The notes beneath the pieces were generated by a model. The model was given only the letters and a program-made list of their open reading frames with translations, had not been told where the DNA came from and ran no database searches. Positions 1-9,791 of a DNA stretch of 64,000 nucleotides are shown in pieces. The stretch is from Paracoccus everestensis. Its GTDB lineage: Bacteria; Pseudomonadota; Alphaproteobacteria; Rhodobacterales; Rhodobacteraceae. Each line of letters starts with the position of its first letter. The stretch's first letter is position 1. The translations under genes and the position numbers were made by a program. The stretch is from NCBI RefSeq assembly GCF_021491915.1, contig NZ_CP090836.1:2838501-2902500 (forward strand). The letters are read 5' to 3'.

Positions 1-9
1 CAAAGTTCA

Positions 10-43
10 GGGCCGCGACGGGAAACCGCCGCGGCCCGTTTTT
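10..43 (+). terminator. Rho-independent terminator of a gene left of the window
   Basis: An 8-bp perfect stem (GGGCCGCG at 10-17 with CGCGGCCC at 30-37) encloses a 12-nt loop and is followed by G and then five T at 39-43. The strand with the T run is the plus strand, so it ends a gene lying before position 1. No coding start is visible in 1-147. Confidence 0.75.
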
Positions 44-104
44 CGTTCGGGTTCAAATTGTTTCCCGCCGGAACCGACCATATCATGGACCTGATGATTG
101 GCAG

Positions 105-124
105 CCGTCCCCGGACGGAATTTT
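105..124 (+). promoter_or_regulatory. Hairpin in the leader of bmt
   Basis: CCGTC (105-109) pairs with GACGG (114-118) around a CCCG loop and is followed by AATTTT, ending about 24 nt before the bmt ATG. It resembles a short intrinsic terminator or attenuator. No known riboswitch class is recognised, and the stem is short enough to be chance in GC-rich DNA. Confidence 0.25.
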
Positions 125-147
125 CGCGTTTTACCCAAGGATCGCCC

Positions 148-1110
148 ATGCCCGACCCTCTCAGCCAGCTTCTTGCCAGCCGCGACTGGCTGATGGCCGA
201 CGGGGCGACGGGCACCAACCTGTTCAACATGGGCCTGCAATCCAATGTCGCGCCCGAATTGTGGAACGCCGACCAGCCGGACCATGTGCGGCGCCTGTAT
301 TGCGACGCCGTGCAGTCCGGGGCGGACCTGTTCCTGACCAACACCTTTGGCGGCAATGCCAGCCGTCTGGGCCTGCAAGGCGCCGCGCATCGCGTGCGCG
401 AGTTGAACCTGGCGGGCGCCGCCATGGCGCGCGACATCGCCGACGCATCCGGGCGCAAGGTCGTCGTCGCCGGCAATATCGGTCCCACGGGCGAGATCAT
501 GGCCCCCATGGGCAGCCTGTCCCATGCCCGCGCGGTCGAGATGTTCCATGAACAGGCCTGCGCGCTGAAGGAAGGCGGCGCGGATGTGCTGTGGGTGGAA
601 ACCATCGGCTGCGACCGCGAATTCCGCGCCGCAGCCGAGGCCGCGCGCCTTGCTGAGATGCCTTGGTGCGGCATGATGAGTTTCGACACGGCGGGCCGCA
701 CGATCATGGGCGTGACCTCGGTCCAGTTGTCGGCCTTGGTAGAACGTCTGCCGAACCCGCCTGTCGCCTATGGCGCGAATTGCGGCGTGGGGGCGGCGGA
801 TCTGCTGCGAACGGTGCGCGACTTCGTCGCCTCGGGCAACGAACGGCCGATCATCGCCAAGGGCAATGCCGGGATCCCGCATCTGGAAGCAGGCCACCTG
901 CATTACGACGGCACCCCCGCGATCATGGCGGATTACGCCTGCCTGGCGCGTGATATGGGGGTGCGCATCATCGGCGGCTGTTGCGGCACCACCCCTGCCC
1001 ATCTGCGGGCCATGCGCGACGCGCTGGAAACCCGGCCCGCGGGCCCCCGCCCCTCATTGGAGGAGATCGCGGCACAGCTGGGAGGGTTCAGCTCGGTCGG
1101 GGAATACTGA
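148..1110 (+). CDS. bmt: Betaine/thetin-homocysteine S-methyltransferase
   Basis: Predicted cytoplasmic enzyme of 320 residues that moves a methyl group from betaine or a related methyl donor to homocysteine, giving methionine. The N-terminus carries DGATGTNL (about residues 18-25), the usual opening of homocysteine S-methyltransferases. The three zinc cysteines are present: Cys212 (in YGANCGVG) and Cys278-Cys279 (in GGCCGTT). The frame is open upstream to an ATG at 58, but family proteins begin close to the motif, so the ATG at 148 is chosen; an AAGGA lies just upstream. The exact methyl donor cannot be read from sequence. A hairpin in the leader (105-118) may matter for control. Confidence 0.85.
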   Translation: MPDPLSQLLASRDWLMADGATGTNLFNMGLQSNVAPELWNADQPDHVRRLYCDAVQSGADLFLTNTFGGNASRLGLQGAAHRVRELNLAGAAMARDIADASGRKVVVAGNIGPTGEIMAPMGSLSHARAVEMFHEQACALKEGGADVLWVETIGCDREFRAAAEAARLAEMPWCGMMSFDTAGRTIMGVTSVQLSALVERLPNPPVAYGANCGVGAADLLRTVRDFVASGNERPIIAKGNAGIPHLEAGHLHYDGTPAIMADYACLARDMGVRIIGGCCGTTPAHLRAMRDALETRPAGPRPSLEEIAAQLGGFSSVGEY

Positions 1111-1189
1111 CCGAGCGCGCCGGTCGGACGCATCCCGGCGCGGCGCACAAGCGTTGGGCGGGGCGGCGGAACAAAAGGGCGAAGTCATC

Positions 1190-1555
1190 ATGACCGAGGA
1201 ACGCGACAGCCGGACGGCCATCGTCCGAGGACTCTTGAACAAGTGCCCCAATTGCGGCGAAGGCAAGCTGCTGCGCGGATACCTGGGCGTCCCCGCAGAA
1301 TGCGAGATTTGCCATGCGCCCCTGGGCCGCTATCCCGCCGCCGACGGACCGGCCTTTTTCGCCATGACGATCATGCTGTTGCTGTTGATCCCGCTGATCG
1401 GGTTCACCTGGATCCTGTTCCGGCCAAGCCCGGTCATGCTGCTTGCCATCACGGGCGGGATCACGACGATCCTGACGCTGATCCTGCTGCGCTTCGTCAA
1501 GGGGGCCTTCATCGGCTATCTTTGGGCCAAGAACGAACAGGATCGGGGGGCCTAG
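1190..1555 (+). CDS. DUF983 family small membrane protein with zinc ribbon
   Basis: A 121-residue protein with two CxxC knuckles (Cys19/Cys22 and Cys38/Cys41), the arrangement of a zinc ribbon, followed by two hydrophobic helices at about 57-77 and 82-104. This is the standard architecture of DUF983, a family of unknown function common in alphaproteobacteria. The ATG at 1190 is preferred because it places the first CxxC about 19 residues in; the longer open frame upstream overlaps bmt. The stop overlaps the converging radical SAM gene, the two sharing the palindrome CTAG at 1552-1555. Confidence 0.85.
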   Translation: MTEERDSRTAIVRGLLNKCPNCGEGKLLRGYLGVPAECEICHAPLGRYPAADGPAFFAMTIMLLLLIPLIGFTWILFRPSPVMLLAITGGITTILTLILLRFVKGAFIGYLWAKNEQDRGA

Positions 1556-2631
1556 AACAGCGACAACTGGTCCCCGGCCTTGGGCGGCGGGCCAAAGCGG
1601 CTGCAATCCAGGGGCGCGCTTTCCTTGTGATAGTTCAGCCGCCTGCGGGCCAGCCGGAACCGCTGCAGGGCCAGTTCCGCCTCGATCCCAGCGCCCCGGA
1701 AGCGATGGCCGAAACGCGGATCGTTGTCGCGCCCGCCGCGCATGGCCCCCACCCGGTTCATCACATGGGCCGCCATGCCGGGGCGGTGGCGGTCCAGCCA
1801 GTCGCGAAACAGCGGCGCCACCTCCAGCGGCAGTCGCAAGGGAATCATGCTGGCCGTCGTCGCCCCCGCCTCTCTCGCGGCAGCCAGGATCGCCTCGATT
1901 TCAGGTTCGGTCAGGACCGGAATCACCGGGGCGACCATGACGCGCACCGGCACCCCGGCAGCGGCAAGGGTGCGGATCATCCGCAACCTGATCGCGGGCG
2001 TGGGGGCGCGCGGCTCCATCGCGCGGGCCAGATCCGCATCCAATGTGGTGATGCTGACGCCCACCGCCGCCATCTGCCGGGCCGCCAGCTCGGCCCATAG
2101 ATTCACATCGCGCAGCACGGTTTGCCCGCGCGTGACCAGCGTCGCCGGATGGTTCCAGTCCGACAACACCCGCAGGATCCCCGGCATGATCGCCAGCCTC
2201 GATTCCACCGGCTGGTAAGGATCGGTGTTCGTCCCCAACGCGATCGGCGCAGGACGATAGCCGGGCCGCGCCAGTTCGCGCGCCAGCAGCACCGCCGCAT
2301 CGGGCTTGGCCGTGATCCGGGTTTCGAAATCAAGGCCCGGCGACAGGCCCAGATAGCTGTGGGTCGGCCGCGCATAGCAATAGATGCAGCCGTGTTCGCA
2401 ACCGCGATACGGATTGATCGAGCGGTCAAAGGAAATATCGGGCGAGGTATTTCGCGTGATGATGCTGCGCGGCCGTTCGACCGTGACCTCGGTCCGCAAA
2501 AGGCGCACCTCCTCGGGAATGTCCCAGCCGTCGGACTCGCACGTTCTTTGATGCCGTTCGAACCGCCCATCGGGACGGGTGTCCGTGCCACGGGCCTTCA
2601 GGCGTTCTTCGGGGTTGCGGGGCGGCAGCAT
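1552..2631 (-). CDS. PA0069/SplB-type radical SAM protein
   Basis: A 359-residue radical SAM enzyme. The cluster-binding motif is CEHGCIYC (Cys78, Cys82, Cys85), which has the C-x3-C-x2-C spacing for a [4Fe-4S] cluster and S-adenosylmethionine. Overall character matches the PA0069 group within the SplB-like (COG1533) proteins, whose substrate is unknown; these are not proven spore photoproduct lyases. It is transcribed away from the GST gene at 2735, so 2632-2734 must carry divergent start signals. Confidence 0.85.
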   Translation of the reverse strand: MLPPRNPEERLKARGTDTRPDGRFERHQRTCESDGWDIPEEVRLLRTEVTVERPRSIITRNTSPDISFDRSINPYRGCEHGCIYCYARPTHSYLGLSPGLDFETRITAKPDAAVLLARELARPGYRPAPIALGTNTDPYQPVESRLAIMPGILRVLSDWNHPATLVTRGQTVLRDVNLWAELAARQMAAVGVSITTLDADLARAMEPRAPTPAIRLRMIRTLAAAGVPVRVMVAPVIPVLTEPEIEAILAAAREAGATTASMIPLRLPLEVAPLFRDWLDRHRPGMAAHVMNRVGAMRGGRDNDPRFGHRFRGAGIEAELALQRFRLARRRLNYHKESAPLDCSRFGPPPKAGDQLSLF

Positions 2632-2734
2632 GGCATCATGCTAGAACAATACAAGAACAGTTTCCAGTGCTTTGGCGGTTGATGTTCACGCCCCCCGCCC
2701 CCATCCTGCCACCAACCCAGCATCAGGAGGGATC

Positions 2735-3598
2735 ATGAGCGACGATTACACCCCGCCAAAGGTATGGAGCCAGAAGGGCGAGAACGGCGGCCAGTTTGCC
2801 AGCATCAACCGTCCCGTGGCCGGCCCGACCCATGACAAGGATCTGCCGATCGGCAAGCATCCCTTGCAGCTTTATTCGCTGGCCACGCCCAACGGGCAAA
2901 AGGTCACGATCCTACTGGAGGAATTGCTGGAGGCGGGCTTTGACGCGGAATACGACGCCTGGCTGATCCGCATCGGCGACGGCGACCAGTTCGGCAGCGG
3001 CTTCGTGGCCGCAAATCCCAATTCCAAGATTCCCGCGTTGATGGACCATTCTGCAACCCCACCGCGCCGGGTGTTCGAATCGGGGTCGATCCTGGTTTAT
3101 CTGGCGGAAAAGTTCGGCGCCTTCCTGCCCGCTGACCCGGCCGGTCGGACCGAGGCGATGAACTGGCTGTTCTGGCAAATGGGCTCGGCCCCCTTCCTGG
3201 GCGGCGGCTTTGGGCATTTCTACGCCTATGCGCCGGTCAAGATCGAATATGCCATCGACCGCTACACGATGGAGGCCAAGCGCCAGCTTGACGTTCTGAA
3301 CCGGCATCTGGCTGACAACCGCTTCATGGCGGGCGATGAATACTCGATCGCCGACATGGCGATCTGGCCCTGGTATGGGCAGATCGTAGCAGGCAAGCTT
3401 TATGGGGACGCCGCAACCTTCCTAGGCGCGGATATCTATGGCAATGTTCGCCGCTGGCATGACGAGATCGCCGCCCGCCCCGCCGTGCAGCGCGGGATCA
3501 TGGTCAACAAGACCAGCGGAGAGCCGTCGCAGCAATTGTGGGAGCGCCACGATGCCAGAGACTTCCAGACCCGGACGCAGGACAAGCTGGAGAAGTAA
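2735..3598 (+). CDS. yghU: YghU-type glutathione S-transferase/disulfide reductase
   Basis: A 287-residue GST-fold protein. The long N-terminal extension (about residues 1-40) and the motif TPNGQKVTILLEE (from residue 51) are typical of the YghU/YfcG nu-class GSTs, which reduce disulfides using glutathione rather than conjugate xenobiotics. SKIPALMDH is the usual glutathione-site cis-proline region. The start at 2735 is decided by a strong AGGAGG at 2725-2730, five bases upstream. It is followed by a paired inverted hairpin repeat shared with convergent ilvC. Confidence 0.88.
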   Translation: MSDDYTPPKVWSQKGENGGQFASINRPVAGPTHDKDLPIGKHPLQLYSLATPNGQKVTILLEELLEAGFDAEYDAWLIRIGDGDQFGSGFVAANPNSKIPALMDHSATPPRRVFESGSILVYLAEKFGAFLPADPAGRTEAMNWLFWQMGSAPFLGGGFGHFYAYAPVKIEYAIDRYTMEAKRQLDVLNRHLADNRFMAGDEYSIADMAIWPWYGQIVAGKLYGDAATFLGADIYGNVRRWHDEIAARPAVQRGIMVNKTSGEPSQQLWERHDARDFQTRTQDKLEK

Positions 3599-3602
3599 GA
3601 TC

Positions 3603-3662
3603 GGGGGCGCTGCCCCCATCGCCTTGCGGCGATTCCCCGGGATATTTAGACCAAAGTGAAAG
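3603..3662 (+). repeat. 3'-end hairpin repeat, copy A1 (after yghU)
   Basis: GGGGGC-GCT-GCCCCC hairpin at 3603-3617, then a spacer, then CCCCGGGATATTTAGACCAA. It lies five bases after the yghU stop in yghU sense. It has a GC-rich stem but no T run, so termination is inferred from position only. The same layout recurs at 3666, 21066, 45434, 58947 and 61462. Confidence 0.7.
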
Positions 3663-3665
3663 CCT

Positions 3666-3719
3666 CTTTTGCCTTGGTCCGAAATATCCACGGGGGTCCG
3701 GGGGCAGTCAGCCCCCGGC
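3666..3719 (-). repeat. 3'-end hairpin repeat, copy A2 (after ilvC)
   Basis: Read on the minus strand this is a second copy: a hairpin at 3718-3698 (CCGGGGGC, 5-nt loop, GCCCCCGG), then ACCCCCGTGGATATTT and GGACCAAGGCAAAAG. It sits after the ilvC stop in ilvC sense and faces copy A1, so each of the two converging genes has its own copy. Confidence 0.7.
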
Positions 3720-3735
3720 TTTCGCGGGACGCAGA

Positions 3736-4885
<1,150 letters not shown>

Positions 4886-5341
4886 ATGCCCGATGCAACC
4901 GACTATCGCATTCTGCGCCACCTGCTTGCAGACCCCGGGGCGCCGAATGCCATCTTGGCACAGCGGGCTGGCGTCACCCCCGCCAGCCTGTGGCGGCGGC
5001 TGGAAAAGCTGCGCGGCACCGGCGTCATCGCCGCCATACAGACCCGCATCGACTGGCGCGCCCTGGGATACGAGGTGCAGGTCAGCCTGCGATTCACCCT
5101 GGACAAGACCAGCCCGCGCGCCTTTGACGAATTCATCGCCGCCGCGCGCGACGTGCCCGAGGTTACGGAAATCCAGACCTTCCTGGGCAGCGTGGATCTG
5201 CGCCTGTCGGTGATCGCGCGCGACATGGCCCATTGGCAGCAGATCTATCGCGACCGGATCCTGCGCCTGCCGCACGTGTCCGACAGCGACGCGTTGATGC
5301 TGGTGTCCACCATCAAGGACAGCGGGGAACTGGCATTGTGA
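4886..5341 (+). CDS. Lrp/AsnC family regulator, first of a tandem pair
   Basis: A 151-residue regulator with an N-terminal helix-turn-helix (about residues 5-50, including NAILAQRAGVTPASLWRRLE) and a C-terminal RAM/ligand-binding domain (about 65-145). An in-frame TTG lies at 4877, but the ATG at 4886 gives the normal family start MPDATDYRIL. Its stop overlaps the GTG start of the next regulator by four bases, so the two are translationally coupled and may form a hetero-oligomer. Effector and targets are unknown; divergent ilvC is the obvious candidate target. Confidence 0.85.
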   Translation: MPDATDYRILRHLLADPGAPNAILAQRAGVTPASLWRRLEKLRGTGVIAAIQTRIDWRALGYEVQVSLRFTLDKTSPRAFDEFIAAARDVPEVTEIQTFLGSVDLRLSVIARDMAHWQQIYRDRILRLPHVSDSDALMLVSTIKDSGELAL

Positions 5342-5802
5342 GCGGGCTGGACGCGACCGACCTGGCGATCCTGCGAATCCTCGCGCAGGACGCCACCAAA
5401 AGCGCGGCCGAGATCGGGCGTGCCGTGGGCATCGGCCAGCCCGCCGCCTGGCGGCGCATCAAGCGGCTGACCGACAGCGGCATCCTTGCCGGGCGCCGCG
5501 TGATCGTGGACAATGCGGCGCTTGGCTTTGGCGTCACCGTTTTCTTGGGCATCCGCCTTGCCGCCAAGGGCCGCACGTCGCTGGAGGATTTCGAACGCGC
5601 CGTGACTGCCATCCCCGAGGTGCAGACCGTCCAGCACGTGCTGGGCCAGTTCGATTATCGCCTGCGCATCACTGCGCGCGACATTTCCGATTTCGAACGC
5701 ATCCTGCGCCGCCGCATCATGACCCTGCCCGGCGTGGGCCAGGTCGAGGCGAATGTGATGCTGTCCGAGGAGCGAAGGCCCGGGCCGCTCGGCGCAATGT
5801 GA
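5338..5802 (+). CDS. Lrp/AsnC family regulator, second of a tandem pair
   Basis: A 154-residue Lrp/AsnC protein with HTH (KSAAEIGRAVGIGQPAAWRR, about residues 20-39) and a RAM domain. The start is the GTG at 5338, which overlaps the TGA of the upstream regulator as GTGA; a frame open further upstream would run inside that gene. The two paralogues differ substantially, as expected for a pair that has divided roles. The downstream glutathionylspermidine-synthase-like gene begins 46 bp later and may be co-transcribed. Confidence 0.85.
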   Translation: MSGLDATDLAILRILAQDATKSAAEIGRAVGIGQPAAWRRIKRLTDSGILAGRRVIVDNAALGFGVTVFLGIRLAAKGRTSLEDFERAVTAIPEVQTVQHVLGQFDYRLRITARDISDFERILRRRIMTLPGVGQVEANVMLSEERRPGPLGAM

Positions 5803-5848
5803 AGCGTTCCTTCTGGCCTCGCCTCGCATCCCGCGCTAGAGATTTCAA

Positions 5849-7075
5849 ATGCAAAAGATCACGCTTCCCGAACGGCCCCATTGGCGCGACACCGCGAAAG
5901 AGGTGGGCTTTACCTTTGCCGACATGCATGGCGAACCCTATTGGGACGAAAGCTCGGCATACCGGTTCACGCTGCGCCAGATCGAGGACGACATCGAGGA
6001 TCCCTCGACCGACCTGCACAATATGTGCCGCGACGCCGTGGCCGAGATCGTGCAAAGCCAGGAAATGATGGAGCGTCTGGGCATCCCCGACCAGCATCGC
6101 GACCTGGTGGCCGACAGCTGGCGCCGCAACGAGCCCGAGATCTATGGCCGCCTGGATCTGGCCTATGACGGCAAGGGTCCGGCGAAGCTTCTGGAATACA
6201 ACGCCGACACGCCGACCTCGCTTTACGAAAGCGCGGCGTTCCAGTGGCAATGGCTGGAGGACCAGCTGGCGGCGGGCGTGCTGCCGCGCGGCGCCGACCA
6301 GTTCAACGGCATCCACGAGGCGTTGGTCGAACGCTTTCGCGCGCTGTTCGACCGGAACACCGACATCCACTTCACCGCCGTCGCCGACAACCCCGAGGAT
6401 TACGCCACCGTCGAGGCCATGGCCTGGGCCGCGCGAGAGGCCGGGATGGGCGCGCATTACAGCGACCTGGACAAGCTGGGCGTGACCAAGCAGGGACAGT
6501 TCGTCGATGCCGAGGACCGGGTGATCGGCACGCTGTTCAAGCTGTACCCGTGGGAAGACCTGCTGCGCGACGATTACGCGCGCCATATCGCGGGGTCGGG
6601 TTGCCTGTTCCTGGAACCTGCCTGGAAGGCGCTTGTGTCGAACAAGGGGATCCTGCCCGTGCTGTGGCAGATGTTCGAGGGCCATCCGAACCTGTTGCCC
6701 GCCTTCTTCGCCGACGACGTGGCCGATGCGCTTGTGGCGGGGGGGCGTGCGGTGCCTGCGGTGGCCGATGCCTTTGGCCGCGTGGCCGACCAGTTCCGGC
6801 AGGCCCATGTGGTCAAGCCGATCTTTTCACGCGAAGGCGCCTCGATCAGCATCGTCGAGGGTGGCGAGATCACCGAAGCGTCCCCAAATACCGATTATGA
6901 CCAGCATCCGCGCATCGTGCAGGCCTATGCGCCCTTGTCCGACTTCGACGGATTCAAGCCGATCGTCGGGGCCTGGATCGTGGGCGATGCCTGCGTGGGC
7001 ATGGGCCTGCGAGAGGACAAGTCCCGCATCACGCAGGATCTGTCGCGCTTCAAGCCGCATTTCATCGCGGACTAA
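5849..7075 (+). CDS. Glutathionylspermidine synthase-like ATP-grasp protein (YgiC/YjfC type)
   Basis: A 408-residue protein of the GSP_synth family (pre-ATP-grasp plus ATP-grasp), ligase half only, with no amidase domain. Recognisable stretches are GRLDLAYDG, LLEYNADTPTSLYESA (substrate and metal loop), LYPWEDLLRDD and the C-terminal KPIFSREGAS. E. coli YgiC/YjfC have the same form; true glutathionylspermidine synthesis has not been assigned to that branch, so the peptide or amine substrate is open. It is followed after 12 bp by a YgiB-type lipoprotein, repeating the ygiB-ygiC association but in reversed order. Confidence 0.85.
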   Translation: MQKITLPERPHWRDTAKEVGFTFADMHGEPYWDESSAYRFTLRQIEDDIEDPSTDLHNMCRDAVAEIVQSQEMMERLGIPDQHRDLVADSWRRNEPEIYGRLDLAYDGKGPAKLLEYNADTPTSLYESAAFQWQWLEDQLAAGVLPRGADQFNGIHEALVERFRALFDRNTDIHFTAVADNPEDYATVEAMAWAAREAGMGAHYSDLDKLGVTKQGQFVDAEDRVIGTLFKLYPWEDLLRDDYARHIAGSGCLFLEPAWKALVSNKGILPVLWQMFEGHPNLLPAFFADDVADALVAGGRAVPAVADAFGRVADQFRQAHVVKPIFSREGASISIVEGGEITEASPNTDYDQHPRIVQAYAPLSDFDGFKPIVGAWIVGDACVGMGLREDKSRITQDLSRFKPHFIAD

Positions 7076-7087
7076 AGGGGGAAAGAC

Positions 7088-7666
7088 ATGAGGAAACGTT
7101 CCAGAGCCGTCGCCCTGACCATCCTTGGCGCCGCCAGCTTTGCCATCGCGGGCTGCCGCGAGGAACAGGTGGACGCGCAGGCCTTTCCCGATCTGGCAAG
7201 CTGCCAGGCCGCTGCGGCCCAGGGCGGACTGTTCACCGAGGCCGAATGCCAGCAGTCCTTTGCCGAGGCCGAACAGCTTCATGTCGAATCCGCGCCCCGC
7301 TATGACAGCCTGCAGGTCTGCGAGGAACAGCACGGCGTCGGCAATTGCGGATCGGAAGACCAGCAGGTGTCGAACGGCGGGTCGGGCAGCATCTTCATGC
7401 CGTTGCTGGCGGGATACCTGATCGGGTCCATGCTGGGCGGGGGCGGGCTGTCGCGGTCCCAGCCCATGTATCGCACGCCCCAGGGCGGCTATACCAACGC
7501 CGCGCGCACCAGCACGTTTTCCAGCAACACCGGCCGCGCGGCGCTGAACAGCAGCCAGTTCGCCCGCCCTGCCGCGACTGCCGGGCAGGCACCGATGTCG
7601 CGGGCCACCGCAGCCTCGCGCGGGGGAATCGGGTCCACCGGCGCCAGCCGCGGTTTCGGCGGTTGA
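7088..7666 (+). CDS. DUF1190 (YgiB-type) lipoprotein
   Basis: A 192-residue predicted lipoprotein. A basic N-terminus and hydrophobic stretch end in a lipobox AIAGC, with the lipidated cysteine at residue 23. Paired cysteines (SCQAAAA..., ECQQSF, VCEEQHGVGNC) are the DUF1190 pattern, and the C-terminal half is low-complexity, rich in Gly, Ser and Ala. It follows the YgiC-like ATP-grasp gene after 12 bp with a GGGGGAAAG ribosome site. It probably acts in the periplasm, tethered to a membrane; the function is unknown. Confidence 0.82.
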   Translation: MRKRSRAVALTILGAASFAIAGCREEQVDAQAFPDLASCQAAAAQGGLFTEAECQQSFAEAEQLHVESAPRYDSLQVCEEQHGVGNCGSEDQQVSNGGSGSIFMPLLAGYLIGSMLGGGGLSRSQPMYRTPQGGYTNAARTSTFSSNTGRAALNSSQFARPAATAGQAPMSRATAASRGGIGSTGASRGFGG

Positions 7667-7741
7667 TCGCCGCCGGGATTTAGGGGAACCTTTGCCGGAC
7701 CAGGGCGTCTTGATTGGCCCTTATCCCTGCAGGAGTCTGCC

Positions 7742-8647
7742 ATGTCCCGTGTTGCCCCGCTTGTCGCCGCCCTTTTGATGGCGGCAACGCCGCTGGCCGC
7801 GCAGGATATCGTCGTCTCGTCCAAGATCGACACCGAGGGCGGGCTGCTGGGCAACATGATCCTGTTGGTGCTAAGGGATGCGGGCCTGCCGGTGCAGGAC
7901 CGGTTGCAACTGGGCGGCACGCCGATCATGCGCGACGCCATCGTCGCAGGCCAGATCGACATCTATCCCGAATATACCGCGAACGGCGCCTTCTTCTTCA
8001 ACGAAGCCGACAGCAACGTGTGGAAGGACGCGGCCCAGGGCTATGCCCGGGTGGCCGAACTGGACCGCGAACAGAACGACATCGTCTGGCTGACGCCATC
8101 GCCCGCCAACAATACATGGGCCATCGCCCTGCGCCAGGACGTGGCCGAGGAGAACGGCCTGACCACCATGACGCAGATGGGCGATTGGATCGCGGGCGGC
8201 GGACAGGTCAAGCTGGCGGCCTCGACGGAATTCGTGACCTCGCCGGCGGCGCTCCCGGCGTTTCAGGAAACCTATGGCTTCACGCTGACGCCTGACCAGT
8301 TGGTGCAGCTTGCGGGCGGCGACACGGCCGCGACCATCGCAGCCGCGGCGCAGCAGACATCGGGCGTGAACGCCGCCATGGTCTATGGCACCGACGGCGC
8401 GATCGCCGAAGCGGGCCTGCTGGTGATGGAGGACGACAAGGCCGTCCAGCCCGTCTATCAGCCCGCCCCCATCGTTCGGTCCGAGGTGCTGGAAGCCCAT
8501 CCCCGGATCGCCGAGGTGCTGGAGCCGATCTTCGCCTCATTGACGCTGCAAACGCTGCAAACGCTGAACGGCCGCATCCAGGTCGGGGGCGAGCCGGCGG
8601 CGGCGGTCGCGCAGGATTACCTTACGCAGGCGGGCTTCCTGGACTGA
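7742..8647 (+). CDS. osmF: Osmoprotectant ABC importer, periplasmic binding protein
   Basis: A 301-residue OpuAC-type binding protein with a signal peptide (hydrophobic 5-20, cleavage after AAQ). Motifs such as SKIDTEGGLLGNM, GGTPIMRDAIVAGQIDIYPEYT and NNTWAIALRQ are typical of the OsmF/YehZ and choline/betaine binding proteins. The first gene of a tightly packed four-gene operon whose order (binding protein, permease, ATPase, permease) equals E. coli osmF-yehYXW. The ligand is probably a quaternary amine such as glycine betaine; the exact ligand cannot be read from sequence. Confidence 0.87.
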   Translation: MSRVAPLVAALLMAATPLAAQDIVVSSKIDTEGGLLGNMILLVLRDAGLPVQDRLQLGGTPIMRDAIVAGQIDIYPEYTANGAFFFNEADSNVWKDAAQGYARVAELDREQNDIVWLTPSPANNTWAIALRQDVAEENGLTTMTQMGDWIAGGGQVKLAASTEFVTSPAALPAFQETYGFTLTPDQLVQLAGGDTAATIAAAAQQTSGVNAAMVYGTDGAIAEAGLLVMEDDKAVQPVYQPAPIVRSEVLEAHPRIAEVLEPIFASLTLQTLQTLNGRIQVGGEPAAAVAQDYLTQAGFLD

Positions 8648-8654
8648 TCCTGCC

Positions 8655-9791
8655 GTGCGGCTGTCGCCCCCGCCGGTTCTGTTCGCGCTGATCGGCGGGG
8701 CGGGATTGGCCTTGCCGCTGGTCCAGTTCAAGGCCAACCGGATCGTTCCGGGCGAAGGGATCGACCTGCCGGCGCTGCCCCTTGGCCTGCTGCTGACGGC
8801 GGCGCTTGGCGGCCTGTTGCTGGCCGCTTGCCTGGCGCTGTGGCCTGCCGCGATACGCCTGGCGGTTGCGGTCACGGGGATTGTCGCGGTGATCCTGTCG
8901 CTTGGCCTGGCCGCGATCCACCTGACGCCCGAGGGGAATACCTTGGCCCGAGTCTCTCCCGCCTCGGGCTTTTGGCTATTGCTCTTGGCCTTCGGGCTGA
9001 TGCTGGCCGATGCGGTCAGCCGGCTGCGTCCGTCCTTGCCGATGCGGTGGCTGCTGCTGGCGGCGGCCCTTGGGCTGCTGGCCGCGATCTTGGCGTCAGG
9101 CCTGCTGGACGGCGTATCGGTGATGCGCGAATACGCCACCCGCCGCGAGTTGTTCCTGCGCGAGGCGCAGGCGCATCTGATGCTGGCCTTCGGATCGCTG
9201 GGGCTGGCGTTGCTGACTGGCATCCCGGCAGGCATTGCGGTCTTTCAGATGCCCCGCTGGCGGAGTCCGGTGCTGGGCGTGCTGAACGTTTTGCAAACCA
9301 TTCCGTCGCTGGCGCTGTTCGGCATCATGATCCCGGTCTTTGGCTGGATCGCCGCGACCCTGCCCGGTGCCGCGCGGCTGGGGATATCGGGTATCGGCAC
9401 CTTTCCGGCGCTTGTGGCGCTATTTCTGTATTCCCTGCTGCCAGTGGTGTCGAACACCCTGGCCGGGCTGTCGGGCGTCCCTGCCGCCACGCGAGAGGCC
9501 GCCGTGGGCTTGGGCATGACCCGCGTGCAGGTTCTGTCGCAGGTGCTGGTGCCGCTGGCGCTGCCGGTGCTGCTGGCGGCGGTGCGTATCGTGCTGGTCC
9601 AGAACATCGGCTTGGCGGTCATCGCCGGGCTGATTGGCGGCGGCGGTTTCGGCACCTTCGTCTTTCAGGGCCTGAACCAGACGGCAATGGATCTGGTGCT
9701 GCTGGGGGCGCTGCCGACTATTGCCTTGGCGCTTGTGGCGGGGATCGCGCTCGACTTGCTGGTCCAGGCCGCGCGCAGGGATCCCGCATGA
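8655..9791 (+). CDS. yehY: Osmoprotectant ABC importer, permease (YehY-type)
   Basis: A 378-residue permease, longer than a plain BPD permease because of an extra N-terminal block of about four hydrophobic segments (residues about 5-145), as in YehY. The C-terminal BPD_transp_1 domain carries the coupling motif EAAVGLGMTRVQVLSQV. The start is GTG at 8655, seven bases after the osmF stop; no ATG closer to the family start is available. It ends in an ATGA overlap with the ATPase gene. Confidence 0.85.
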   Translation: MRLSPPPVLFALIGGAGLALPLVQFKANRIVPGEGIDLPALPLGLLLTAALGGLLLAACLALWPAAIRLAVAVTGIVAVILSLGLAAIHLTPEGNTLARVSPASGFWLLLLAFGLMLADAVSRLRPSLPMRWLLLAAALGLLAAILASGLLDGVSVMREYATRRELFLREAQAHLMLAFGSLGLALLTGIPAGIAVFQMPRWRSPVLGVLNVLQTIPSLALFGIMIPVFGWIAATLPGAARLGISGIGTFPALVALFLYSLLPVVSNTLAGLSGVPAATREAAVGLGMTRVQVLSQVLVPLALPVLLAAVRIVLVQNIGLAVIAGLIGGGGFGTFVFQGLNQTAMDLVLLGALPTIALALVAGIALDLLVQAARRDPA

